A DNA stretch of 64,000 nt, taken from positions 15,929,237 through 15,993,236 of the forward strand of contig JARWKL010000009.1 of NCBI GenBank assembly GCA_029961685.1. The letters are read 5' to 3'. Positions 49,999 to 62,130 of the stretch are shown piece after piece. Below the pieces are notes generated by a model. The model saw only the letters and a list, made by a program, of their open reading frames with translations, had not been told where the DNA came from and searched no databases. The first letter of the stretch is position 1. Each line of letters begins with the position of its first letter. The DNA comes from Aristolochia californica (lineage: Eukaryota; Streptophyta; Magnoliopsida; Piperales; Aristolochiaceae). The position numbers and the translations under genes are program-made.

Positions 49999-50673
49999 AT
50001 CATTGATCATTGTAAACTGATTTATCATGCGTAACGGGCCACATTTTTTTAAGGAATGACTTTTGGGTTGGGATTCAACACTCAGTTTCAAATTCCCTCG
50101 CCTCCCCTTTTCCCGACGGTTGCAAAACCTGATATATAAAGACTAAAACGAGTTTTAAATCCCTAAAAATTACACAAACTTTTTGGAAATATCTCTCTCC
50201 ATATTTGGGCATTGTGCATTTCCATTTTAGATGTGTACATTTTTCTTAAATCAGAACTTTAGTTTTCAATTTTTCCTTCATCTCGTAGACAAAAAACAGA
50301 ATAGATGACAACGAAATGAAAATTTTGGACTCTGTGTATGGAGAAAATTTAAAGCAATAACAAACGTAAGTAATGAAAATTTATTCACACACCACAAATG
50401 AAGAAAAAAGTTTCCTCATCCAAGTTGGGGAAATTCCACTAGTTCAGCAACCAAAATAGGTTGGAATTTGATAAGAAAGGGATTTTTCTACACATGCTTT
50501 AAAAAATGGATATGCATGCTCGAAACATGTTAAAGTTGCAAATGACCCATGGATCCAAACCTTTCAAAAAGAATAAAAAACTTCTCATTAAATTCTCTAG
50601 TGAACGTGCGGTGGGATATTTAACCGAGTCAAACAAGCCATTATTTTGCCATTAACGAAAAGCTAACCTAGCG
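49999..50673 (+). repeat. Monomer unit 75 (I, 675 bp)
   Basis: G type. TTTCAAATTCC, GACGGTTG, GTTGGGGAAA, AGCTAACC. Confidence 0.95.
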
Positions 50674-51340
50674 ATCATTGATCATTGTAAACTGATTTAT
50701 CATGCGTAACGGGCCACATTTTTTTAAGGAATGACTTTTGGGTTGGGATTCAACACTCAGTTTAAAATTCCCTCGCCTCCCCTTTTCCCGACGATTGCAA
50801 CACCTGATATATAAAGACTAAAACGAGTTTTAAATCCCTAAAAATTACACAAACTTTTTGGAAATATCTCTCTCCATATTTGTGCATTGTGCATTTCCAT
50901 TTTAGATGTGTACATTTTTCTTAAATCAAAACTTGAGTTTTCACTTTTTCCTTCATCTCGAAGACAAAAAACAGAATAGATGACAACGAAATGAAAATTT
51001 TAGACTCTCTGTATGGAGAAAATTTAAAGCAATAACAAACGTAAGTAATGAAATTTTATTCACACACCACAAATGAAGAAAAAAGTTTCCTCATCCAAGT
51101 TTGGGAAATTCCACTAGTTCAGCAACCCCAATAGGTTGGAATTTGATAAGAAAGGGATTTTTCTACACATGCTTTAAAAAATGGATATGCATGCTCGAAA
51201 CATGTTAAAGTTGCAAATGACCCATGGATCCAAACCTTTCAAAAAGAATAAAAAACTTCTCATTAAATTCTCAAGTGAACGTGCGGTGGGATATTTAACC
51301 GAGTCAAACAAGCCATTATTTTGCCCAAGCTGACCTAGCG
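50674..51340 (+). repeat. Monomer unit 76 (J, 667 bp, 9-bp end deletion)
   Basis: G type. ACTCTCTG and GCCCAAGCTG as in unit 38. Confidence 0.95.
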
Positions 51341-52016
51341 ATCATTGATCATTGTAAACTGATTTATCATGCGTAACGGGCCACATTTTTTTAAGGAATG
51401 ACTTTTGGGTTGGGATTCAACACTCAGTTTAAAATTCCCTCGCCTCCCCTTTTCCCGACGATTGCAAAACCTGATATATAAAGACTAAAACGAGTTTTAA
51501 ATCCCTAAAAATTACACAAACTTTTTGGAAATATCTCTCTCCATATTTGTGCATTGTGCATTTCCATTTTAGATGTGTACATTTTTCTAAAATCAAAACT
51601 TTAGTTTTCACTTTTTCCTTCATCTCGTTGACAAAAAACAGAATAGATGACAACGAAATGAAAATTTTAGACTCTGTGTATGGAGAAAATTTAAAGCAAT
51701 AACAAACGTAAGTAATGAAAATTTATTCACACACCACAAATGAAGAAAAAAGTTTCCTCATCCAAGTTTGGGAAATTCCACTAGTTCAGCAACCCCAATA
51801 GGTTGGAATTTGATAAGAAAGGGATTTTTCTACACATGCTTTAAAAAATGGATATGCATGCTCGAAACATGTTAAAGTTGCAAATGACCCATGGATCCAA
51901 ACCTTTCAAAAAGAATAAAAAACTTCTCATTAAATTCTCAAGTGAACGTGTGGTGGGATATTTAACCGAGTCAAACAAGCCATTATTTTGCCCATTAACG
52001 AAAAGCTGACCTAGCG
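51341..52016 (+). repeat. Monomer unit 77 (K, 676 bp)
   Basis: G type. TTCTAAAATC, CTCGTTGAC, GTGTGGTGGG. Confidence 0.95.
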
Positions 52017-52692
52017 ATCATTGATCATTGTAAACTGATTTATCATGCGTGACGGGCCACATTTTTTTAAGGAATGACTTTTGGGTTGGGATTCAACACT
52101 CAGTTTAAAATTCCCTGGCCTCCCCTTTTCCCGACGATTGCAAAACCTTATATATAAAGACTAAAACGAGTTTTAAATCCCTAAAAATTACACAAACTTT
52201 TTGGAAATATCTCTGTCCATATTTGTGCATTGTGCATTTCCATTTTAGATGTGTACATTTTTCTTAAATCAGAACTTTACTTTTCAATTTTTCCTTCATC
52301 TCGTGGACAAAAAACAGAATAGATGACAACGAAATGAAAATTTTGGACTCTGTGTATGGAGAAAATTTAAAGCAATAACAAACGTAAGTAATGAAAATTT
52401 ATTCACACACCACAAATGAAGAAAAAAGTTTCCTCATCCAAGTTTGGGAAATTCCACTAGTTCAGCAACCCCAATAGGTTGGAATTTGATAAGAAAGGGA
52501 TTTTTCTACACATGCTTTAAAAAATGGATATGCATGCTCGAAACATGTTAAAGTTGCAAATGACCCATGGATCCAAACCTTTCAAAAAGAATAAAAAACT
52601 TCTCATTAAATTCTCAAGTGAACGTGCGGTGGGATATTTAACCGAGTCAAACAAGCCATTATTTTGCCCATTAACGAAAAGCTGACCTAGCG
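52017..52692 (+). repeat. Monomer unit 78 (L, 676 bp)
   Basis: G type. GCGTGACGGG, CCCTGGCC, CCTTATAT; private CTCTGTCCAT and CTTTACTTTT. Confidence 0.95.
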
Positions 52693-53368
52693 ATCATTGA
52701 TCATTGTAAACTGATTTATCATGCGTAACGGGCCACATTTTTTTAAGGAATGACTTTTGGGTTGGGATTCAACACTCAGTTTAAAATTCCCTCGCCTCCC
52801 CTTTTCCCGACGATTGCAAAACCTGATATATAAAGACTAAAACGAGTTTTAAATCCCTAAAAATTACACAAACTTTTTGGAAATATCTCTCTCCATATTT
52901 GTGCATTGTGCATTTCCATTTTAGATGTGTACATTTTTCTAAAATCAAAACTTTAGTTTTCACTTTTTCCTTCATCTCGTTGACAAAAAACAGAATAGAT
53001 GACAACGAAATGAAAATTTTAGACTCTGTGTATGGAGAAAATTTAAAGCAATAACAAACGTAAGTAATGAAAATTTATTCACACACCACAAATGAAGAAA
53101 AAAGTTTCCTCATCCAAGTTTGGGAAATTCCACTAGTTCAGCAACCCCAATAGGTTGGAATTTGATAAGAAAGGGATTTTTCTACACATGCTTTAAAAAA
53201 TGGATATGCATGCTCGAAACATGTTAAAGTTGCAAATGACCCATGGATCCAAACCTTTCAAAAAGAATAAAAATCTTCTCATTAAATTCTCAAGTGAACG
53301 TGTGGTGGGATATTTAACCGAGTCAAACAAGCCATTATTTTGCCCATTAACGAAAAGCTGACCTAGCG
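52693..53368 (+). repeat. Monomer unit 79 (K', 676 bp)
   Basis: G type. TTCTAAAATC, CTCGTTGAC, AAATCTTCTC, GTGTGGTGGG; lacks unit 41's private changes. Confidence 0.95.
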
Positions 53369-54045
53369 ATCATTGATCATTGTAAACTGATTTATCATGC
53401 GTGATGGGCCACATTTTTTTAAGGAATGACTTTTGGGTTGGGATTCAACACTCAGTTTAAAATTCCCTCGCCTCCCCTTTTCCCGACGATTGCAAAACCT
53501 TATATATAAAGACTAAAACGAGTTTTAAATCCCTATAAAATTACACAAACTTTTTGGAAATATCTCTCTCCATATTTGTGCATTGTGCATTTCCATTTTA
53601 GATGTGTACATTTTTCTTAAATCAAAACTTGAGTTTTCACTTTTTCCCTCATCTCGTAGACAAAAAACAGAATAGATGACAACGAAATGAAAATTTTGGA
53701 CTCTGTGTATGGAGAAAATTTAAACCAATAACAAACGTAAGTAATGAAAATTTATTCACACACCACAAATGAAGAAAAAAGTTTCCTCATCCAAGTTTGG
53801 GAAATTCCACTAGTTCAGCAACCAAAATAGGTTGGAATTTGATAAGAAAGGGATTTTTCTACACATGCTTTAAAAAATGGATATGCATGCTCGAAACATG
53901 TTCAAGTTGCAAATGACCCATGGATCCAAACCTTTCAAAAAGAATAAAAAACTTCTCATTAAATTCTCAAGTGAACGTGCGGTGGGATATTTAACCGAGT
54001 CAAACAAGCCATTATTTTGCCCATTAACAAAAAGCTGACCTAGCG
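53369..54045 (+). repeat. Monomer unit 80 (M, 677 bp)
   Basis: G type. GCGTGATGGG (CpG to TpG), CCTTATAT, CCCTCATCTCG, private TAAACCAAT. Confidence 0.95.
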
Positions 54046-54711
54046 ATCATTGATCATTGTAAACTGATTTATCATGCGTAACGGGCCACATTTTTTTAAG
54101 GAATGACTTTTGGGTTGGGATTCAACACTCAGTTTAAAATTCCCTCGCCTCCCCTTTTCCCGACGATTGCAAAACCTGATATATAAAGACTAAAACGAGT
54201 TTTAAATCCCTAAAAATTACACAAACTTTTTGGAAATATCTCTCTCCATATTTGTGCATTGTGCATTTCCATTTTAGATGTGTACATTTTTCTTAAATCA
54301 GAACTTTAGTTTTCAATTTTTCCTTCATCTCGTAGACAAAAAACAGAATAGATGACAACGAAATGAAAATTTTGGACTCTGTGTATGGAGAAAATTTAAA
54401 GCAATAACAAACGTAAGTAATGAAAATTTATTCACACACCACAAATGAAGAAAAAAGTTTCCTCATCCAAGTTTGGAAAATTCCACTAGTTCAGCAACCC
54501 CAATAGGTTGGAATTTGATAAGAAAGGGATTTTTCTACAATGCATTAAAAAATGGATATGCATGCTCGAAACATGTTCAAGTTGCAAATGACCCATGGAT
54601 CCAAACCTTTCAAAAAGAATAAAAAACTTCTCATTAAATTCTCAAGTGAACGTGCGGTGGGATATTTAACCGAGTCAAACAAGCCATTATTTTGCCCAAG
54701 CTGACCTAGCG
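54046..54711 (+). repeat. Monomer unit 81 (N, 666 bp)
   Basis: G type. GTTTGGAAAATTCC, 9-bp end deletion, plus a 1-bp loss CTACAATGC shared with unit 86. Confidence 0.95.
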
Positions 54712-55388
54712 ATCATTGATCATTGTAAACTGATTTATCATGCGTAACGGGCCACATTTTTTTAGGGAATGACTTTTGGGTTGGGATTCAACACTCAGTT
54801 TAAAATTCCCTCGCCTCCCCTTTTCCCGACGATTGCAAAACCTGATATATAAAGACTAAAACGAGTTTTAAATCCCTAAAAATTACACAAACTTTTTGGA
54901 AATATCTCTCTCCATATTTGGGCATTGTGCATTTCCATTTTAGATGTGTACATTTTTCTTAAATCAAAACTTGAGTTTTCACTTTTTCCTTCATCTCGTT
55001 GACAAAAAACAGAATAGATGACAACGAAATGAAAATTTTAGACTCTGTGTATGGAGAAAATTTAAAGCAATAACAAACGTAAGTAAAGAAAATTTATTCA
55101 CACACCACAAATGAAGAAAAAAGTTTTCTCATCCAAGTTTGGGAAATTCCACTAGTTCAGCAACCCCAATAGGTTGGAATTTGATAAGAAAGGGATTTTT
55201 CTACACATGCTTTAAAAAATGGATATGCATGGCTCGAAACATGTTAAAGTTTCAAATGACCCATGGATCCAAACCTTTCAAAAAGAATAAAAAACTTCTC
55301 ATTAAATTCTCAAGTGAACGTGCAGTGGGATATTTAACCGAATCAAACAAGCCATTATTTTGCCCATTAACAAAAAGCTGACCTAGCG
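54712..55388 (+). repeat. Monomer unit 82 (hybrid O/H, 677 bp)
   Basis: GG type, 80-codon frame. TTTAGGGAATG is O-type; GTTTCAAATG, GTGCAGTGGG and ACCGAATC are H-type; CTCGTTGAC in between is K-like. Confidence 0.95.
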
Positions 55389-56065
55389 ATCATTGATCAT
55401 TGTAAACTGATTTATCATGCGTAACGGGCCACATTTTTTTAAGGAATGACTTTTGGGTTGGGATTCAACACTCAGTTTAAAATTCCCTCGCCTCCCTTTT
55501 TCCCGACGGTTGCAAAACCTGATATATAAAGACTAAAACGAGTTTTAAATCCCTAAAAATTACACAAACTTTTTGGAAATATCTCTCTCCATATTTGGGC
55601 ATTGTGCATTTCCATTTTAGATGTGTACATTTTTCTTAAATCAGAACTTTAGTTTTCAATTTTTCCTTCATCTCGTAGACAAAAAACAGAATAGATGACA
55701 ACGAAATGAAAATTTTGGACTCTGTGTATGGAGAAAATTTAAAGCAATAACAAACGTAAGTAAAGAAAATTTATTCACACACCACAAATGAAGAAAAAAG
55801 TTTCCTCATCCAAGTTGGGGAAATTCCACTAGTTCTGCAACCAAAATAGGTTGGAATTTGATAAGAAAGGGATTTTTCTACACATGCTTTAAAAAATGGA
55901 TATGCATGGCTCGAAACATGTTCAAGTTGCAAATGACCCATGGATCCAAACCTTTCAAAAATAATAAAAAACTTCTCATTAAATTCTCAAGTGAACGTGC
56001 AGTGGGATATTTAACCGAGTCAAACAAGCCATTATTTTGCCCATTAACAAAAAGCTGACCTAGCG
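55389..56065 (+). repeat. Monomer unit 83 (P, 677 bp)
   Basis: GG type. CTCCCTTTTTCCC, GACGGTTG, TTCTGCAACC; GTAAAGAAA instead of unit 46's GTAATGAAA. Confidence 0.95.
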
Positions 56066-56740
56066 ATCATTGATCATTGTAAACTGATTTATCATGCGTA
56101 ACGGGCCACATTTTTTTAAGGAATGACTTTTGGGTTGGGATTCAACACTCAGTTTAAAATTCCCTCGCCTCCCCTTTTCCCGACGATCGCAAAACCTGAT
56201 ATATAAAGACTAAAACGAGTGTAAATCGCTAAAAATTACACAAACTTTTTGGAAATATCTCTCTCCATATTTGTGCATTGTGCATTTCCATTTTAGATGT
56301 GTACATTTTTCTTAAATCAGAACTTTAGTTTTCAATTTTTCCTTCATCTCGTAGACAAAAAACAGAATAGATGACAACGAAATGAAAATTTTGGACTCTG
56401 TGTATGGAGAAAATTTAAAGCAATAACAAACGTAAGTAATGAAAATTTATTCACTCACCACAAATGAAGAAAAAAGTTTCCTCATCCAAGTTTGGGAAAT
56501 TCCACTAGTTCAGCAACCAAAATAGGTTGGAATTTGATAAGAAAGGGATTTTTCTACACATGCTTTAAAAAATGGATATGCATGCTCGAAACATGTTAAA
56601 GTTGCAAATGACCCATGGATCCAAACCTTTCAAAAAGAATAAAAAACTTCTCATTAAATTCTCAAGTGAACGTGCGGTGGGATATTTAACCGAGTCAAAC
56701 AAGCCATTATTTTGCCCATTAACGAAAAGCTGACCTAGCG
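56066..56740 (+). repeat. Monomer unit 84 (Q, 675 bp)
   Basis: G type. GACGATCGC, GAGTGTAAATCGC, CACTCACC. Confidence 0.95.
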
Positions 56741-57416
56741 ATCATTGATCATTGTAAACTGATTTATCATGCGTAACGGGCCACATTTTTTTAAGGAATG
56801 ACTTTTGGGTTGGGATTCAACACTCAGTTTAAAATTCCCTCGCCTCCCCTTTTCCCGACGATTGCAAAACCTGATATATAAAGACTAAAACGAGTTTTAA
56901 ATCCCTAAAAATTACACAAACTTTTTGGAAATATCTCTCTCCATATTTGTGCATTGTGCATTTCCATTTTAGATGTGTACATTTTTCTTAAATCAGAACT
57001 TTAGTTTTCAATTTTTCCTTCATCTCGTGGACAAAAAACAGAATAGATGACAACGAAATGAAAATTTTGGACTCTGTGTATGGAGAAAATTTAAAGCAAT
57101 AACAAACGTAAGTAATGAAAATTTATTCACACACCACAAATGAAGAAAAAAGTTTCCTCATCCAAGTTTGGGAAATTCCACTAGTTCAGCAACCAAAATA
57201 GGTTGGAATTTGATAAGAAAGGGATTTTTCTACACATGCTTTAAAAAATGGATATGCATGCTCGAAACATGTTCAAGTTGCAAATGACCCATGGATCCAA
57301 ACCTTTCAAAAAGAATAAAAAACTTCTCATTAAATTCTCAAGTGAACGTGCGGTGGGATATTTAACCGAGTCAAACAAGCCATTATTTTGCCCATTAACA
57401 AAAAGCTGACCTAGCG
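56741..57416 (+). repeat. Monomer unit 85 (hybrid R/M, 676 bp)
   Basis: G type. 5' CAGAACTTTAG with CTCGTGG is R-type; 3' ACCAAAAT, GTTCAAG and ACAAAAAGC are M-type. Confidence 0.95.
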
Positions 57417-58082
57417 ATCATTGATCATTGTAAACTGATTTATCATGCGTAACGGGCCACATTTTTTTAAGGAATGACTTTTGGGTTGGGATTCAACACT
57501 CAGTTTAAAATTCCCTCGCCTCCCCTTTTCCCGACGATTGCAAAACCTGATATATAAAGACTAAAACGAGTTTTAAATCCCTAAAAATTACACAAACTTT
57601 TTGGAAATATCTCTCTCCATATTTGTGCATTGTGCATTTCCATTTTAGATGTGTACATTTTTCTTAAATCAGAACTTTAGTTTTCAATTTTTCCTTCATC
57701 TCGTAGACAAAAAACAGAATAGATGACAACGAAATGAAAATTTTGGACTCTGTGTATGGAGAAAATTTAAAGCAATAACAAACGTAAGTAATGAAAATTT
57801 ATTCACACACCACAAATGAAGAAAAAAGTTTCCTCATCCAAGTTTGGAAAATTCCACTAGTTCAGCAACCCCAATAGGTTGGAATTTGATAAGAAAGGGA
57901 TTTTTCTACAATGCATTAAAAAATGGATATGCATGCTCGAAACATGTTCAAGTTGCAAATGACCCATGGATCCAAACCTTTCAAAAAGAATAAAAAACTT
58001 CTCATTAAATTCTCAAGTGAACGTGCGGTGGGATATTTAACCGAGTCAAACAAGCCATTATTTTGCCCAAGCTGACCTAGCG
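57417..58082 (+). repeat. Monomer unit 86 (N, 666 bp)
   Basis: G type. Same as unit 81, including CTACAATGC and the end deletion. Confidence 0.95.
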
Positions 58083-58759
58083 ATCATTGATCATTGTAAA
58101 CTGATTTATCATGCGTAACGGGCCACATTTTTTTAGGGAATGACTTTTGGGTTGGGATTCAACACTCAGTTTAAAATTCCCTCGCCTCCCCTTTTCCCGA
58201 CGATTGCAAAACCTGATATATAAAGACTAAAACGAGTTTTAAATCCCTAAAAATTACACAAACTTTTTGGAAATATCTCTCTCCATATTTGGGCATTGTG
58301 CATTTCCATTTTAGATGTGTACATTTTTCTTAAATCAAAACTTGAGTTTTCACTTTTTCCTTCATCTCGTTGACAAAAAACAGAATAGATGACAACGAAA
58401 TGAAAATTTTAGACTCTGTGTATGGAGAAAATTTAAAGCAATAACAAACGTAAGTAAAGAAAATTTATTCACACACCACAAATGAAGAAAAAAGTTTTCT
58501 CATCCAAGTTTGGGAAATTCCACTAGTTCAGCAACCCCAATAGGTTGGAATTTGATAAGAAAGGGATTTTTCTACACATGCTTTAAAAAATGGATATGCA
58601 TGGCTCGAAACATGTTAAAGTTTCAAATGACCCATGGATCCAAACCTTTCAAAAAGAATAAAAAACTTCTCATTAAATTCTCAAGTGAACGTGCAGTGGG
58701 ATATTTAACCGAATCAAACAAGCCATTATTTTGCCCATTAACAAAAAGCTGACCTAGCG
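58083..58759 (+). repeat. Monomer unit 87 (hybrid O/H, 677 bp)
   Basis: GG type, 80-codon frame. Same mosaic as unit 82. Confidence 0.95.
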
Positions 58760-59436
58760 ATCATTGATCATTGTAAACTGATTTATCATGCGTAACGGGC
58801 CACATTTTTTTAAGGAATGACTTTTGGGTTGGGATTCAACACTCAGTTTAAAATTCCCTCGCCTCCCTTTTTCCCGACGGTTGCAAAACCTGATATATAA
58901 AGACTAAAACGAGTTTTAAATCCCTAAAAATTACACAAACTTTTTGGAAATATCTCTCTCCATATTTGGGCATTGTGCATTTCCATTTTAGATGTGTACA
59001 TTTTCCTTAAATCAGAACTTTAGTTTTCAATTTTTCCTTCATCTCGTAGACAAAAAACAGAATAGATGACAACGAAATGAAAATTTTGGACTCTGTGTAT
59101 GGAGAAAATTTAAAGCAATAACAAACGTAAGTAAAGAAAATTTATTCACACACCACAAATGAAGAAAAAAGTTTCCTCATCCAAGTTGGGGAAATTCCAC
59201 TAGTTCTGCAACCAAAATAGGTTGGAATTTGATAAGAAAGGGATTTTTCTACACATGCTTTAAAAAATGGATATGCATGGCTCGAAACATGTTCAAGTTG
59301 CAAATGACCCATGGATCCAAACCTTTCAAAAATAATAAAAAACTTCTCATTAAATTCTCAAGTGAACGTGCAGTGGGATATTTAACCGAGTCAAACAAGC
59401 CATTATTTTGCCCATTAACAAAAAGCTGACCTAGCG
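58760..59436 (+). repeat. Monomer unit 88 (P, 677 bp)
   Basis: GG type. As unit 83 apart from T to C at 59005. Confidence 0.95.
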
Positions 59437-60111
59437 ATCATTGATCATTGTAAACTGATTTATCATGCGTAACGGGCCACATTTTTTTAAGGAATGACTT
59501 TTGGGTTGGGATTCAACACTCAGTTTAAAATTCCCTCGCCTCCCCTTTTCCCGACGATCGCAAAACCTGATATATAAAGACTAAAACGAGTGTAAATCGC
59601 TAAAAATTACACAAACTTTTTGGAAATATCTCTCTCCATATTTGTGCATTGTGCATTTCCATTTTAGATGTGTACATTTTTCTTAAATCAGAACTTTAGT
59701 TTTCAATTTTTCCTTCATCTCGTAGACAAAAAACAGAATAGATGACAACGAAATGAAAATTTTGGACTCTGTGTATGGAGAAAATTTAAAGCAATAACAA
59801 ACGTAAGTAATGAAAATTTATTCACTCACCACAAATGAAGAAAAAAGTTTCCTCATCCAAGTTTGGGAAATTCCACTAGTTCAGCAACCAAAATAGGTTG
59901 GAATTTGATAAGAAAGGGATTTTTCTACACATGCTTTAAAAAATGGATATGCATGCTCGAAACATGTTAAAGTTGCAAATGACCCATGGATCCAAACCTT
60001 TCAAAAAGAATAAAAAACTTCTCATTAAATTCTCAAGTGAACGTGCGGTGGGATATTTAACCGAGTCAAACAAGCCATTATTTTGCCCATTAACGAAAAG
60101 CTGACCTAGCG
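59437..60111 (+). repeat. Monomer unit 89 (Q, 675 bp)
   Basis: G type. As unit 84. Confidence 0.95.
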
Positions 60112-60787
60112 ATCATTGATCATTGTAAACTGATTTATCATGCGTAACGGGCCACATTTTTTTAAGGAATGACTTTTGGGTTGGGATTCAACACTCAGTT
60201 TAAAATTCCCTCGCCTCCCCTTTTCCCGACGATTGCAAAACCTGATATATAAAGACTAAAACGAGTTTTAAATCCCTAAAAATTACACAAACTTTTTGGA
60301 AATATCTCTCTCCATATTTGTGCATTGTGCATTTCCATTTTAGATGTGTACATTTTTCTTAAATCAGAACTTTAGTTTTCAATTTTTCCTTCATCTCGTG
60401 GACAAAAAACAGAATAGATGACAACGAAATGAAAATTTTGGACTCTGTGTATGGAGAAAATTTAAAGCAATAACAAACGTAAGTAATGAAAATTTATTCA
60501 CACACCACAAATGAAGAAAAAAGTTTCCTCATCCAAGTTTGGGAAATTCCACTAGTTCAGCAACCAAAATAGGTTGGAATTTGATAAGAAAGGGATTTTT
60601 CTACACATGCTTTAAAAAATGGATATGCATGCTCGAAACATGTTCAAGTTGCAAATGACCCATGGATCCAAACCTTTCAAAAAGAATAAAAAACTTCTCA
60701 TTAAATTCTCAAGTGAACGTGCGGTGGGATATTTAACCGAGTCAAACAAGCCATTATTTTGCCCATTAACAAAAAGCTGACCTAGCG
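60112..60787 (+). repeat. Monomer unit 90 (hybrid R/M, 676 bp)
   Basis: G type. As unit 85. Confidence 0.95.
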
Positions 60788-61454
60788 ATCATTGATCATT
60801 GTAAACTGATTTATCATGCGTAACGGGCCACATTTTTTTAAGGAATGACTTTTGGGTTGGGATTCAACACTCAGTTTAAAATTCCCTCGCCTCCCCTTTT
60901 CCCGACGATTGCAAAACCTGATATATAAAGACTAAAACGAGTTTTAAATCCCTAAAAATTACACAAACTTTTTGGAAATATCTCTCTCCATATTTGTGCA
61001 TTGTGCATTTCCATTTTAGATGTGTACATTTTTCTTAAATCAGAACTTTAGTTTTCAATTTTTCCTTCATCTCGTAGACAAAAAACAGAATAGATGACAA
61101 CGAAATGAAAATTTTGGACTCTGTGTATGGAGAAAATTTAAAGCAATAACAAACGTAAGTAATGAAAATTTATTCACACACCACAAATGAAGAAAAAAGT
61201 TTCCTCATCCAAGTTTGGAAAATTCCACTAGTTCAGCAACCCCAATAGGTTGGAATTTGATAAGAAAGGGATTTTTCTACACATGCATTAAAAAATGGAT
61301 ATGCATGCTCGAAACATGTTCAAGTTGCAAATGACCCATGGATCCAAACCTTTCAAAAAGAATAAAAAACTTCTCATTAAATTCTCAAGTGAACGTGCGG
61401 TGGGATATTTAACCGAGTCAAACAAGCCATTATTTTGCCCAAGCTGACCTAGCG
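60788..61454 (+). repeat. Monomer unit 91 (N, 667 bp, 9-bp end deletion)
   Basis: G type. Like unit 51; CTACACATGC is intact, unlike units 81 and 86. Confidence 0.95.
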
Positions 61455-62130
61455 ATCATTGATCATTGTAAACTGATTTATCATGCGTAACGGGCCACAT
61501 TTTTTTAGGGAATGACTTTTGGGTTGGGATTCAACACTCAGTTTAAAATTCCCTCGCCTCCCCTTTTCCCGACGATTGCAAAACCTGATATATAAAGACT
61601 AAAACGAGTTTTAAATCCCTAAAAATTACACAAACTTTTTGGAAATATCTCTCTCCATATTTGTGCATTGTGCATTTCCATTTTAGATGTGTACATTTTT
61701 CTTAAATCAAAACTTTAGTTTTCACTTTTTCCTACATCTCGAAGACAAAAAACAGAATAGATGACAACGAAATGAAAATTTTAGACTCTGTGTATGGAGA
61801 AAATTTAAAGCAATAACAAACGTAAGTAAAGAAAATTTATTCACACACCACAAATGAAGAAAAAAGTTTCCTCATCCAAGTTTGGGAAATTCCACTAGTT
61901 CAGCAACCCCAATAGGTTGGAATTTGATAAGAAAGGGATTTTTCTACACATGCTTTAAAAAATGGATATGCATGCTCGAAACATGTTAAAGTTGCAAATG
62001 ACCCATGGATCCAAACCTTTCAAAAAGAATAAAAAACTTCTCATTAAATTCTCAAGTGAACGTGCGGTGGGATATTTAACCGAGTCAAACAAGCCATTAT
62101 TTTGCCCATTAACAAAAAGCTGACCTAGCG
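61455..62130 (+). repeat. Monomer unit 92 (hybrid O/C, 676 bp)
   Basis: G type. Same mosaic as unit 52; starts the third higher-order pass. Confidence 0.95.

Larger units (their letters stand above)
54046..60787 (+). repeat. 5-unit tandem duplication N-O/H-P-Q-R/M (period 3,371 bp)
   Basis: Units 81-85 (54046-57416) and 86-90 (57417-60787) are nearly identical. Even the 1-bp loss CTACAATGC is shared by units 81 and 86. The one difference I noticed is T to C at 59005 in unit 88. This is the youngest-looking duplication in the window. Confidence 0.9.
34453..61454 (+). repeat. Long higher-order repeat, second pass with nested expansions (units 52-91, 27,002 bp)
   Basis: Family order C* D E F B F B C G H I S G H I J/E F B F B C G H I J K L K' M N O/H P Q R/M N O/H P Q R/M N. 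It follows the first pass but with F-B doubled, G-H-I present three times, and a 5-unit block doubled. Unit 92 (61455) restates unit 52, closing the pass. Confidence 0.78.

Noticed and set aside
54046..60787. Assembly artefact as the explanation of the near-identical blocks
   Set aside because: It cannot be excluded from sequence alone, but private differences (59005; CTACAATGC in units 81 and 86 but not 91) and several nested offsets fit real array evolution better than one duplicated contig.
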